Source of the DNA: Tanypteryx hageni
Lineage: Eukaryota; Arthropoda; Insecta; Odonata; Petaluridae
Length of the DNA stretch: 64,000 nucleotides
NCBI GenBank assembly: GCA_028673005.1
Contig: CM054118.1
Span: 9,075,082 to 9,139,081 of the forward strand
Direction of reading: 5' to 3'
The first letter of the stretch is position 1, and each line of letters opens with the position of its first letter. Shown here one piece after another: positions 24,901 to 39,900 of the stretch. The position numbers and the translations under genes were made by a program. Below the pieces are notes generated by a model. It did not search any database, was not told the DNA's origin, and worked only from the letters and a program-made list of their open reading frames with translations.

Positions 24901-27900
24901 ACTTTACCCAATTTACTCTATCAAAGGCCTTCTGCCAGTCTACGAAACATGCGCAGATATCTTGACTGTATTCTATTGCCCTTTCTGATATGATTCTAAC
25001 TACTCCTATAGCATCTCTAGTTCCTCGTCCTTTTCTGAAACCGAATTGATCTTCCCCTAGCATTTCTTCTGCCTTTTTCTCCAGCCTTTTATTAAGAATC
25101 CTCGTGATGATCTTCGATGTGTGTGACAGAAGGCTTATCGTTCTGTATTCTTTACACTGCATTGCCTTTGGCTTCTTCTTTAGAGGGATCATTGTTACTT
25201 CTAGGAAATCCTGAGGCCACTCTCCCGTGTCGTAAATCTTATTAATTAATTTCGTGATCGCTTTTAGTCCTTCTGATCCTATGACTTTAAGTATCTCAGC
25301 CGGTATGCCATCGCTGCCCGTGGCTTTCCCCTTCTTTAGTTCCACTATCGCTTTTTCTACTTCGCTCTCCATAATACTTGGTCCTAAGTTGTCTTCTTCA
25401 ATGTTTTCCTCATTTTCCAGTTCTATTTTTGCCGCTCCTGCCTGTTTGCTGTATAATTCCTTAATGTATTCTTCACATACCTGTGCTACATCCTTTGTTT
25501 CTGAGACTATCTTCCCATCCGTATTCATAATTCCTTTACCACAAATTCCATTAGACTTCTTATCTTCTAATTCCAGTGCCCTAGCGTACATCATATCGTA
25601 CCGTCCTAACTTCTCCATTTGTTCTATTTCATCACATTCCAAAGCTAGAGAAAATTGGATAAAAGGAAAAAAAACAAGAACAGTATAAACAGTAAAATGA
25701 TACTTTGATAATAAAACAGGTGATTCTTATAATTTATGTTAAAGGCATACATTCACTGTATATGTTTAATTATAAAACAAAAGGATCATGTCCAAACTCT
25801 TATCACGAAATGATTCCGCCAGGTTTGAATCTAAAACAGTTCATTGTGTTCTGATTTGATTTTTGTGCTTTGCTTTAAGTTTTTGCCACAAACTTTCTAT
25901 ATGATTTGTCATTGCTTGGATTTACAAAATTAATTTTGTGGTTGACAGTGAGATGGGTGTAAAAATACTTATCGCTTACATCCATACTTCTCCTCAAAAG
26001 GTAAACAGTATACGTCAGTGTTTGGGCACCCAGTCTCCGCTGGCATGGTGAGGGAGAGATTCGTTAAGTCAGGACGCCACAGGTGCCCAACACCAGTTCA
26101 AGTATTATTTCTCTGGAGTGAACAGAAGAAGATTGATAATCGCAAGAATTTGTCTGGGGGGTAAAGTGCATAAGTGCTGAATAACCATCTTTTATTTTTT
26201 AAATTTTTTAAAGATCTTTGCAATTGAGATTGAGTGTGCGTGCGTGCGTTTGGTCATGGTATCTTTGGTCCCTGTCATTGTCAGGAGACGCATAAACTAT
26301 CAAGACATTTGTTTGAGATATCAAGTCCCTGGCAAGAATTAATTTTCGGTAAACTTGATATGTATTTTTGGCTGTTTATCCCTAAAAAATTTTGAATTGT
26401 ACAGTTTAGGAGATAATTTAAAATTTTTTAAATTAAAAAATACGTATTTAAAATTTCTTTTTACGCAACATTCACAGTGAAAACACAGTTGTCATTTTTC
26501 AGTTTTCCTTGTAATTATGAATTTTTAACATAAACTCAAATTATTTCCATTTCTGGTTCGTGATAGTGCAACCTATAAATGACCATGAGCAAAAACTGGC
26601 TCATCCAGAAAAAGGCCCATATGAGAAAAAGTTGGCCCTTGAGCCTTATTTATTGTCATTCAAAAAGCTGGACCAATGGATTATTGATGTCCTTTTACCC
26701 CCTCTCCCTCCCTCCTTATTTCCATGCATCTCTCTCTCTCTTTCTGGACCACATTAAATGCTTGAAGGCTCATATTATGGCATTCAAGTATGTATATATT
26801 ATTCATGAGAATTGAGACAATAATGTGGTCTCGATTTCAAGGCAAATCTTCAAAATCGCTAAATTTTGCCCAAATCATTTAAACGTTAAATTCGAGCATT
26901 AGTGGACTGTCCAATTTCCTTTAGAGCAGTCCCAGTTTGAAGATTGAGGGTCAATTTTTCTAATTTTTATGAAGAAAAGAGAAAGCTTGGATGCCCCTAA
27001 ATTTATTTTTACATGTTATCTTATGAGAAATAGAAATTATTTTCTGGAGTCAATCCCGAGTCTTTTTTTGGGATTTTTTTCCATAAATGGCTTTTACTAT
27101 AAGAACCAAACATTCCTATCAAATTTCAGTTTTCTACCAACTCGGAAAGTTGTTAAAAATAGCGTCGCAGTCAGTCGTTAATAGTTCTCGAATCTCCCGC
27201 CCTTTTGTAACGGCTCTTTTAGAGGGGTGCCACAGTCGAGCATTACAGCATTACAGAGTAACTAAGGATATCATATAATATAGATAAGGGCTGTTAGGCC
27301 TGTTTTAAAGTTTTTAGAGGATTTTAATAATTATTTAAAATAATATTTTCCTGAAATAATACGTCAAGTATCTTGATCAGATCCATATTATTGTATGCTT
27401 TTGTCATTGCTTGCAACTAATTTACATCTGCTTTTCTATTTATTAAACTGACTTGAGTGAATTTATCCTTCAATTCAGAGGTCTTCTAATGCCATTCGGG
27501 TGACAGTCATATTGAATCCCTCATCACTGCCTGCAAATGGTGAGCCTTGGGATAAAACTAAATTCCTGTTCAGCAGAACTGTGTTAGCTGCTTTGACTGT
27601 CATGAAACCAGATATAAGTGGTCAGTACCTGTTTAAGATACTTCAAGAAGATGCAGCTCTTGCTATTTCTTCTGGCCAGAAGAGTCCTATGGATTTCCAT
27701 GTTCAGGTTTGTATGGCACTTTGAAAGTCTAAATTTATTGGCTATAGTAATGTAAATACAAAAATTGTATTTGTAATCATTACGGTTTGATATATTTTAA
27801 TGAAATATTTTCTATTTTTGTATGATGAATGTAACGTAGGTTTCAAATAAATCCATTACTTTAGCTTAATTTTTAAAATCTTCAGTAGGTTGTTCTGAAC

Positions 27901-30900
27901 AATTTATTTTAATATTTTTTTTATTGATTTAACTATTATACAGTATATTATATAAGCTATATTATAGCATATTGACTCTGTATTACATTTATTTATTATA
28001 GCATTACATTATAGGTTATAGTTCACTAATAAACATGAGGATTTACAATGATTTCTTTTTGTAAGTAGAAAATAATCTCATTCACTATTATCATTGATTT
28101 ACATAAACTATTGAGTTTATATGGTAAACATATAATGAACTTTATTTTTCTGATAATAATAATGATTTTTAAAGTATCAACTTATTTTATTTATGATTTT
28201 TTCATCAAAAGAGGCCGAATTCTAGTGTATATTCAGCCAGCCTGTCAAAAAAGGAGTCCTATTAAACAGTTGGTGTCTGAAATGAAATGCCTTCAATGAA
28301 TGCTTTATTCTTTTTAGGACTTTGATATGTCAATTTTGAGAAATGCTATTGAGTCATCTGATGGAGAGGCACTGATAAGAGCCCACAGAGAATTCTGTGA
28401 ACGTTCTTTAGGTCTGGCTGCCGGAGGTGAAAGAGCAGTGGTCAACAACGGTCGTCTGCTGGGGCCTTTAGACGATGATGAGATATTCTCACCTGATGAT
28501 TTTGGTCTATTGGAACGATACGCATTCACAACTTATGCTGAAAAGATTACGAAAGCTCTTGCAAAGGCAGGTGAAGAACATGATTTTGAAGACAATGATG
28601 GTATGCCCCGTTTTCTGCTTTGTTCATCCTAAACAATTACTTATTGAATTTGCTGGCTTGCTCCTTTAAGGACACTCACATCTTATTTCTGTGACACAAC
28701 AGGTACAAGTACCAACAAGAAAAGTGATCGGATAATGAGATTAGTGTCTCTATTGGTGTCTCGACCTCAGTCGAAGAGTAGGTTTGAAATTCCATTCAGA
28801 GGAGACCAATATAGGTAAGTTAAAATAAGAATTGTATTTAAAGTATATTTTTGATTTATTAGCCTTATTTATAAAATTTCATTTTACATGCATGGTGCTT
28901 TATTTTAAATGTGAAGTAAAACCTCACTAATTCAGACCCTCTATAATTCCGACTGCCTTCTTTTTTTTATTACATATTTTATTTATTCAGAACAGATTTT
29001 TCCTAAATGAGAATTTAATTATACAATTTCCCACTTCCTATCGGCTTAGATAAGTATCAAAATATAATATGTATCTAAATAATGAAAGCAAGACAATTTT
29101 CTGCTTTTAAAAAGAACACTTCTAACAGAAATTACAGTTTTTCTCAGCATTATAAGATGCACTTTTTTCCAGAAAAATGACCCCCAAAATTAGCCTGCAT
29201 ATTATAGGCCAAAAGTAAGATTATTACTGTTATCAATACATACACTAACGAACACACTCATTCATCTCCAAAATGGAATAATTAGCAGTAATTTGTTACA
29301 AAAGCATTAAAATATGCATTATTAATAATTAATAATGAAAATTTTTGTTAATATATACAGTAATACCTTATGCAACATGAATTCCAACCATGTATTTTAA
29401 TTATTGTGCTTGCAGTAATTACAATTTCGTTGCACTTTTGAAATTAGTCATATGTTTTAGTTGAATAACGCGATTAATGCCACGGAACATTACAATTGCG
29501 GTAGATGTGATAAAAAGTTTATAAATACCATTACGTGTATTGAGATCTCAATGGCTACAAAAGTGAGAAGATGTGCCTATGCTATTCGTTGTAAGCTTCA
29601 GGTGAATGAATCTGCAAAAAGGCACGGAAATCGAGTAAGTCAGCCGAATTAATATGACTGCTGAGTTCACGCAGGGCAGATTTAGCTATACAATTCTCAA
29701 AGCAATTATTTATGTTTTAGATCATCCCTATCTATTTTACAAATTAATTTTATTTAAAACATATTTAACTGTTATCACACTGTGCTATTATCTGTAATTA
29801 CCAGATATGGATTTAATCACAGCTGGAAATGATACGATGTGGCACTTTCTTACTGCTTTGTTGAATCAAAATACTTTTTTTCCTAAAAAATCTTCTAAAA
29901 AGGGGGCATCTGATATCCTGGTGCATCTTATATGCCGAGAAATATGATAATAAAGATACTACTTATTTATTACTTTTGAAGTTAGACCGCTGCAGCGACA
30001 CTAAGTAAGCTGACTAGCTGACTTATTGTTTGCGGTCTTATGTCAAAGGGAAATCTTTGTTTCCAGTTCCACAAATTCATGTCAAAACTGGGTGCCAAAT
30101 GGTCATTTCTTTTCCATTTGCTCTTCAGTTTAAAATTTGACTTCCTCGTGATAACATCATCTTGCAAGTTTTGAACATTTATTCATCATTTATTATCATG
30201 TCTTTTTAATTGTTTTTGATAATCATTTAATAAACGATTCCTTACAATGAGATGGGGAGTACAGTAGTAAGTGAATGGAAAAAGCTATTAAACGATGATG
30301 TTCTTATTGATTTAGAGGGAATCAAAGATGAAAAGTGTCAAAATATGTTGCACAACAGTGCCAAAAAGGATAATAATTTGGGGGATGTAAGAACGTGGCT
30401 GGAAGAAGATAAAAATGAGGTTGGATATCATATGGCAACGGAAGAAGAAACAGCAACAGCAGTTCAAGGGAAAAAAATCTGTAGATGAAGCGGGAAGTGA
30501 AGAAGTAGAAGAAGAAAGTAAAGAAGAAAAAGTTAAATTACATAAAGCCAGAAGCTGCTTGATACTCTTATTAAATTTGCTATTTCTGACGAGGAATTCA
30601 AAAAATATTTTTATGCTCTAAGAGAAATGAAAAGCAACGTTATTAAATGGCAGTACAATGGGACCTTTACTCAACAAAAAATTTCTGATTTCTTCAAAAA
30701 GACAATACGATTGGGTAGGGACCAACTACATTTGATTAAATTTGTAGTAATTTATGCTTAATGCAGTAATTAAAGTTGATCTTAAAAAAACATTTTCTTT
30801 ATGCTCTATTTGATTTGAATTCTTTGTACATATTCAATTTTCTTTCTGTAATAAAGTAACACATTTTCTATTAGAAACAGTAAGGTAATGTAACAGTTGT

Positions 30901-33900
30901 TCATGATAAGAAATCAAATATGATATGTGAATTAAATTTGTATGAGAAAATGTGATTATTAACATCCACTGCTGGATTGTGAATAAATTTGCTTGTTTTT
31001 ATGAAGTAGGACTTGAAAATATATAGGTATGTTCTATAATTTGGACTTTTCACTAAATCGGACTAGTCCTTCCCCCTATTAGTCTGAATTAGTGAGGTTT
31101 TACTGTAATTTATCAAAAAATATTCTGTCTAATTAATTATCAGCATTGTTATAATATGAAATAATGAATCTTTTGGCTTTTGTAACTTCAATTGTAAACA
31201 TGATTGTTCCTAGCTATCCTTACTCAACATTTTTTTGATATGACAGTAATTTGTAATACAATTATGGTTTTAACCTGATAATTAGTTTTTTATTCTGTTA
31301 CTTGCTCTCTTTACATTTTTAAGTGTTGTGTGATAAACTTTAAAGAATCTCTGAGGCTAATGTCGTATTGCTTATTTTTATACATTCCAGTGTTATAAAA
31401 CTTGATGCTCAGCATCCAAATAGGCCAGCTTTTGACATCACAGTAATAGTCGATCCAGTATCAAGAGGGGCCCAAAAAATAGGACCCATTATGTCAACAT
31501 TGCTCGAAGTCATAAATTGCAACCTTCGAGTGTTTCTTAACCCTGTTGAGAAGAATAGCGATATGCCACTTAAGAGGTATTTTTGTTTTTTTTATTGTCG
31601 GTATTTCCACGTGCTCAATAAACCATTTTCCATTTGTTACTGAAAGTAAACTCATAGCAGATGATGTGCTATTATAAGGTCATTTCAGATAGGAGAATTT
31701 GATGTATAATTGTTTTTTTTTACAGTTTCTATCGTTTTGTTTTGGAGCCTGAACCTCAGTTCACATCAGATGGCAGAATAGCCCCAGGTCCTATGGCACG
31801 TTTCATTAACATGCCAACATCTGTTCTTCTTACTCAAAACATGCATGTACCTGAAAATTGGCTTGTGGAGTCAGTGAGAAGTCCTTATGACTTGGATAAT
31901 ATTCGCTTGGATGACGTTGAAAGCACTGTACATAGGTATTTATTTATTTGGAGTTGTATTTTTAATTTTCAGTTCTGAAAAATATTGATTTATTTTGTCA
32001 CTAATTTTATTAACATCTTCTCTTTAAAAAAATCCTATGAACTTCGAATTTTTATCTGGTCGAGTTTTTCTTGAAACTCCTTTATCCTCCTTTGTAAAAG
32101 AACATTAAATACAAATAAAGTATAAGTAGACCTACTGCCAATAAAATCAATCCAGTAGTGCGCCGTGAATTCTGGCTTCCTGGCAAACTCCTGAGAAAAT
32201 GTGAAATCTGGCAATGGTATACATGAGTGAGAGAGAGGATGGGAAAGCGACCATTGACCTTACAACCTCCCAAGCCTCTTTCCCTTCTTTGTCTAACATG
32301 TAGCTTTCCCTTTTTCATGAAAACAGAATGCGAAACTATGGTAGGAAAGTACAGACTCTCATGTGTGTGCAACGGCTTCATTTTTTCTCAAGATCGTTGA
32401 TCCAATTCCAAACGTGTTTGTTTTCTCCATAATGAATACATGGGAATTGCTGCATGCCATTTTTAAATTTCATTTTAAAATGTTGTAATCAGGATATGAA
32501 CTGTAGAATTTGACGTTAGTAAGTCAAAAAAAACATTATACATAATATCTTTATTGTCCGTCCATCGGTCCGTCCGTTGGTTGGTCCATCTGCCGGAATC
32601 CTTTATACAAATCACCATAAGAGAACACTTAACAAGAAGTCCAAACCAGGATAAATGCAGGTTGGTTACCCGAAGTTGACATCCCAAATTGATAACTTAT
32701 ATTGACAGGAAATATTTCAATATATTTTAGTCATTCCAAGGAACTCTCGTAAATTCATAGTTTATCAATGAGAGAGAAAAGTGGAAAACAAATTAACAGA
32801 GCATTATAAGGTTTAAAATACTAAATGCAATGTAAAAATCTCTTTTTGACATTTTGCATGTATTTTTTAAAACAAACGAATTTAATAAATGTACTGTTTA
32901 TACACTAATATGTATGAAGGGTAGTTGAGTAGAAAAGAAAATAACCCATTTGTTCACTCGTCTATGTACAAGCCGAGTTGGTAATAATTGGTTCCATGAC
33001 AACAATCCGATAAAATGTGATTTAAAACTCAAAAATGCTATGTTTTGGTAGAAATTCAAGAAAATACAATCAATTTTCAAAATTCGGTGATAAGAATTAG
33101 AATCTACATTCTTTTCCCCGTAGAACAGTACAACCCTTGCTCCGATATCACAATTTTAAGCTATTTTAATGTATTAAAGAAAACATCTCTGCACGATGGA
33201 TTTGAGACTTCCAATGTAAAACAAATAAGGAAAAAAGTTCCTGGAATAGAACCTGGAACTTCAATCATCGCAAAATAAAATATAGCCCAGAGGTGGGCCT
33301 GGCAGCACGAGCCTCATATGTACCAAGTTTCATGAAAGCCCATTTATGCAAAAGTTGTTAGTAGGGGACACACAGACAGGACCATTTCATAAGGCTATGT
33401 CTCCTTTGGAAACCAGCCTAAAAATCCCTTTTTTCACTTGCAGGCTTTTTTCTTTTGCAAAATTAAGTTAGATTTAATTGACCTACTACAGGGACCATTT
33501 TAAAGAAAAATAAACAAAATCTTATTCTTATTGTAGATTTTTGCCTTTGGTTCAAAATTGCTCAGATTATATGGTTAAATCATATTACTGGAAAAAATTT
33601 AAGCTTTTTAACAATATGTTGCCTTGCTGACCATGCCATTGTTAAACCTTGAGATAGTGTTGTCGTCCTTATACTATATGCGTAAAGAAAGCGTGCTTTG
33701 AATGCTTTAGTACGAGAGAGAGAGAGAAGGTGCCCGAATTTTTTATAATTAAAATCGTGTTTTCATTCATTTCTTTTCAGTTAACTTCACATTGAAATTT
33801 TAGGTAATTAACTATTTTTATAGTTATTTTCATAGTTTTTTTACAGTGCATCTTATAATTAACCAGAGTTTTAAGTTTGCATCCCATATATGAATCACAC

Positions 33901-36900
33901 AAAAAGCCATTCCTTGACATGCAAATCTTTTTCGTTTACATTTTAAAATATTTCAAGGTACTTAACTTAGTTATCCATGCCGAAACAGCATGAAAATGTG
34001 TTTAAAACAGAAAAACCGCCTATTTTAGGGTATTTTGGCAATGAGTATTTTAACTTCCAGGGCAACCAGCATTGTAAAAGTAAAAAATAAATCTAAATTC
34101 CAAGTAATTGTTCCGGAAAGTAAATATAGTTTTGGGCATATAACAGTTGTATAGCGTAATGTTCAACAAATAAATTTTCTTTATTATTTCTTTATCACAC
34201 AAATTTTATTTGCCAAAAGTTATTTTTACTTTCTATAACATTCAGGAGGGGAGAGGGTGAGAGAGGAGAGGTGAGAGGCAGCTTAGCTGTTGAAACATCG
34301 GTATCTAGTTTTAATTTTTGGTTCGAGTTTACTGTGTGTGGCTTTTGTATGTTTCTGCGTGTGTGTTTTTCCTTTTGACTTAGGTCCTGCGGTGGTGTTT
34401 ACTAGCACCCTGTGCGTGAGTGTGAGTATTTTCTTCCTTTTTACGGTGAAGGAGTTTTTGTTTATTTACTATTGTATTGTTTCACTGTGTCTCGCAACCC
34501 TCCCTTGTCATATATACGAGAAGTGGGAGGGTTGCGAGAGGAGAGGTTGGAAGAGAGAAGAGTTCAAAAACAAGCCTTTAAAAAATACTTATCTCCAATA
34601 GCCGCAACAAGGTTATAAAAAAATTGGAGATACCTGATACAAGTGCTTGTTCTTGAAAATTTTCAGCCATAAGATGAGCTCGATAATTCCTCGTTGAAGG
34701 AGAGAAAGGGACAAGGTCTGGGAGTCATGCTGTGAGAGTGGGAGGTATAGATGCGTTACATGGTGAATGGTCGGACAATCTGGTGTTTTTGAAGAACTGG
34801 GTATGGGAGAAAACAACATATTATGAATATACGCTCAGGAATATTAGAAACATTTAACTTAAAAGTGGTATAATTAATCGAGTCAGGCATGACTTCGTGG
34901 AAGCAGGTAATGTTATTCATATTAAATACACACAGTATTTTTCCACAGTCTTTTATTTTTGCGACCGGTTTCGCACGTGATATGTCATCTGACAATGAGG
35001 AATGGTGAACGGGTGTTTTAAAGAAAATCCAGGAGTGGATGGGGAAATATAAGACTGTCGTGGGAAGGGTGAAGTGGAGTAGGGAAGCAAGGTTGGGAAA
35101 ACCATACAGCTAAAATCAAACAATTGCCAATAAAAGAGTTGTACAAAATGGGTTCCACAGCAGTTGGTGAATGGGGGGAAGAGAAACTGCAGCAGGAGGA
35201 CACGCAGGGAGGAGTAGGGAGAGGGAAAGAGTTATGGAAGCATATACGTATAGTGGGCTGGGAAAGGGGGGAGGAAGGGAATGCACCTGATTGCTAAGTT
35301 AATGGCTAGATCCAGAGGGAGGGAGGGGGGACGGGTTTTAGGAAAGGACAAGGTAGGAAAAATAAATAACGTTTCTTATTCTTATCATCACATTTTGCTT
35401 ACGATTTAAGATCACACAAGTTATACGTTTAAATCATATTTATTGGAAAATTTTAAGCTTTTTAACGATATGTTAACTTGCCAACCATGTCATTGTTGAA
35501 CCTTGAGATTGTATTGTCATCTCAATCATTGTATTACGTAAGGAGAGAGAGGGAGGGAGACAGAGGAGGGAGAGATAGATAGATAATGGTCTTTATTAGG
35601 GCAAGATTGAGGCTAGGAAGTCTATTTATCCAGAGAGGAAGACAGAAAAAGAGGAAGAATGGGAAGTAAATTTAATACTTAATTCACACATACCCATCAT
35701 ATTTGATGGGAAATTACGCTAGTAATAGTTCAAATTAGTCGAGCGTGACCAGATTTCTTAGCTCATTATTTAATGAGACGCGTAATTGCCCGTCATGCCC
35801 ATGCAGATTATATATTACACTTAAGATACTTCCCATTCTTCCTTTCTCTCTGTTTCCCTCCCATTCTCTTTCCTCCCTCTCCCATTCTCTTTCCTCCCTC
35901 TCCCATTCTCTTTCCTCCCTCTCCCCATATTCTCTCTCTCCCTCCTATTTTCCATCTCTCTTCCTTCTTCCGATTCTCCATTCTCTCTCCCTCCTATTCT
36001 TCACCCTCACTTCTTCCCATCTTCCTTCTTTCTCCCTCACATTCTTCTTCTCATTCTTCCCTCAAAATTAATCTTAGGCAGGCATTGGGTGCATTGGAGT
36101 TGTGTCGCAAGTTCTTCGGAAAGGTCTTGGTAAGGAACCTCGCATTAATCGAAATGGGGGCATAAGAAATGCAGAGACGAGATGGTTTCTCAGGGAAAAT
36201 GTTTTTTAGGCACGTGAGGGAATGGAGAGAGCTGTTATAAAGCAAAAGATAAACTGCATCATCAATTTCTGGAGAACCAAAAATAGCTTGCTAAATGTTA
36301 ATTATTTGTTCGACGGATCAAGGATTTCAATTTCAGATTCAGTTAAATATCTATGAGTCACATTCACTGAATGATAGGTGCCACTCACATAAAGTTGGTC
36401 TTTATAGGAAGAGTAGTTCGTAGTAGCTCCGAAAAAGTGAAGGAATTATGTTAGTTATCCTTGGTTCAACTGCAGGTCGAATATCCGTCAGCTGTGTGGG
36501 ATCCTTATGAAAAGAGACTCTTAAGAGAAGAAAAGGCGCAGGGCAGCTAGGTTCTTAAAGAGAAACTTCGATAATAAACAAAGCATAATGCCATTAATAG
36601 AAAATCTGAATTGGGCTTCGTTAGAGGAACATAGACTGCAGGCTAGATTTAAACTGCTAGTCGAAGGAGAGGAGATAGAGGTGGAAGGGTTAAGAAAGGA
36701 GAGATTCGAGTTATTTAGCAAGAGAGAAGGGAAATCATAGGTTGAGGCTGAATGGTCGTTCTTAGGTTTTATGGCGAAGCATCCCTTACCCTTTCCCCCT
36801 CATACCATGAACAACATTGCCACATTTATTTTCCCGATTTGCTGGGAGTTCTGAATTCACGGGGGCGATTTACTCATGGTTCAATTTTTTTGAGAATATC

Positions 36901-39900
36901 TGTACATTATAGATTTTTTATTATTCGACTTATTTTTTAATTCCTGCATAAATGTTATAACTCCACTTATTTCTTTCTGTACTCATTTAAAAGTGATTTT
37001 ATTTCTGTCGTAGTGAGTTTGAGCTGGAGTATCTGTTGTTGGAAGGTCACTGTTTTGAGCAGACCATGGGCAACCCACCACGTGGCTTACAAATAACACT
37101 TGGCACCAATCACCAGCCTGTGGTTGTGGATACAATTGTGATGGCCAACTTAGGCTACTTCCAACTCAAAGCAAACCCTGGCGCTTGGACTTTGCGTCTC
37201 AGGCAGGGGCGTTCTGCTGATATATTTGATATAGTCAGGTATTGCTATGAAAAAAAAATACAGAAATAAATTGGTCGTGACCAATGTCATATTTATATTG
37301 GCAGTTTTGTCTTATTTTAGTTGCTGGCATTTACTTTTGTCTTTTTTTTTAGTGTGGATGGAACAGAAGTGCCTCAGAACTCCTCTGGTATTAAAATTTT
37401 AATAAGCTCTTTCCGCAGTCACGTTATAAAGCTCAAGGTAGCAAAAAAGCCAGAAATGTTGCATGTCGATCTGCTGGCAGATGATGATGGCAGCTCTGGA
37501 ATTTGGAACTCGATTACCAGGTGAGTTTGGCCAACTAGTGCATTGTGTCATTTAAGCTAGTTCTCAAGGGAAAAAGGTTTTTCTATTTTCAATAATTGAC
37601 ATTCCAGTTTTTCGAGTGAAATTAAAAAAAAACATGGCGCTGTAGGGTGGTCTGTTGGATTAATTGCATTTTTATTTGTTTGAATTGTTATGTTTGAAAA
37701 GATGATTTTTAGACACTTATTCACTTATTTATTGGTTTTTTGGCTGGTTTTTCGCTACGGTGCTGTTTGTTGGTACTCTTGCATACTTAACATGTTGCAT
37801 GTGTAGTAAAATCTTGATTAAAGGTGTGTCTTGACAGGCTTTTTTATTATTTCCTTGATAATCATTACAATTCAAAGCTCAAGTGATAACTTTTCAGATT
37901 CAAATGATTAAAATTCAAAATTTTTCTTTAATTGGTGAAAAAGAGCAAATGTCAATATTTGAAAGAGACTGCAGGATTCTTCTTTTGATGATGCACTTTG
38001 AATATAAAAGCTTTATTTGTAAATTTTTACGTATAATGTATTGTTTTTATATTACCAATCATATAACTTTATTATTATTTACATGGAAGAGTTAATGAAA
38101 ATGCTGATAAATGTATCAACATATGGATTATAGATCTTTTTAATGTCATAAATATGCAACAATTAGCTGTTATTGCTTCGGAAGATGCTGTTTAATGTAG
38201 CAGAATTTGAAGCCAGTGTAATCAACAAAAAGATTTTAATGATTGATATTTGGAATATTTACTCCAATCTTTGTCAAGAAATTATCGATTTATAGAATGT
38301 TATTTTATTTTTGCCACATCATATAATCAAGGTTCTACTGCATGAGTATGAGGTTGATCATATTTTAATTATCTCTGTTTCTAATGAAAATTCATTTTCA
38401 TGGTGTTGAATATCTAATTCATAAGCAAAGCTCAGCATGTTAAGTGATTGATCATACAGCATGGAAATTACTTAATTCAACTTATAAATACTATTTTAAA
38501 TAAACTGTTTTACTGATTTGAATGGGTATAATTGTTTGGACCGGGTCTATGTTGTAATCAAATGACATTTGCTATTTTAGAGGCTGAGCTGGTTTGTCAA
38601 CAATGCTTTGGTTTGGTTTAGTGCCATGTTTATTTATTTTCTACTTAAATGTTCAAATGTAATTTTTTTGCTTTCAATGTTTTTACACCAAAAAACTGTT
38701 ATCAACACTCACTTTAGCAGTTAAGATTGAAAAGGATATTTTAATTCTCCCAAAACTTATCCTTCTGACAATTTATTTTTTCATTAGGTCGTACTTTTCT
38801 ATTCCTCTGACAAATTAAATTATGTTACTATCCTATCCAGTCATCATTTTAGAATCTAGAAAAAAATTTTAAAGGTATTTTTTACAGATAGTTTTGAAAG
38901 CATAATTATAACATTAGGAGGAGTAATTGATTGACTGTAATATGAAAAAAAATTCAGAGTTATTCAGAAATCCATTATTATATTCAGAGCTAATGATGAT
39001 TATGTGGTAAGGTATTCGAATAGTCTGTAATATTACATAAAGATTTTAGCTCAACTGCACGATGTAACAATTATTATTGTAGTAATGAACATTTGTTAAC
39101 ACTTTAACGTCTGACATATTTTCGTGCCGCGTCTTCTCTGTAGCGGCCATTTTTTGCTTACGCACGTTATTATGTAGGATTATATTTAAACTTTTGTAAT
39201 TTAAAAAATACTCGATATTTTCAGGTCAAATTTGGAACATGTACTAACTACAATATATATTATAACACAGTTTAGTCAAATTTATATTTATTTACATATT
39301 TACAATTTCGGTGAGTAAAAAAATACAGTTCTACATTTTATTTTTGTCAGATTATTTTATTGAAAATGCAATCCTTATTCAGTCATGATTGCACAGAAGA
39401 ACATTTTCGATATCTCTTTCTAGTTATTGGACACAGTATGGTACCGCTCAAAGCATTTACCTCTATGAAGAGGTACACCACAAAATGCACAAATGTTAAT
39501 CGTTTCACATCTTTTTTTATGCCTAGCACACACCCGGCAGGATCTTTGAGGATACTTTTTCTTTCCAGCTTTGATTATTTTTTGTAATTCATGATTCCGC
39601 ATATCTATCAAAATCCTTCCTGGTGGGTCAAACTTAGGAGAACGTTTAGTAGTTGTAAGAGAAACATCTGCCTCTTGAATGTTGGATTCAGGGTTCAGAT
39701 TTTGATCTTTTAACCAGTGAAGTGCAACAGCATGTAAAAAATTTTTATACTTCATTCTTTTCCCATTTAATGATGTGTACACTCTAAATGCATTAAATAA
39801 AGCACAATTCAATAAATACATCACTGCTCTTTTGGACCATTTCTTTGTCTTTCTCAAGATTGAATAATACGAAAGATACTGGTCGGTGCGATCAACTCCC

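Noticed and set aside
25254..25688. Plus-strand Ser-rich frame opposite the RTE-like RT
   Set aside because: It is the shadow of the reverse-strand reverse transcriptase.
33045..33278. Open frame containing VPGIEPGTS
   Set aside because: This phrase is a frequent artefact of repeat sequence in insect genomes; there is no gene context or conserved domain.
35745..36165. Overlapping open frames rich in Ser, Pro, Leu and Phe
   Set aside because: They are translations of the CTCC/TTCC tandem repeat and have no independent support.
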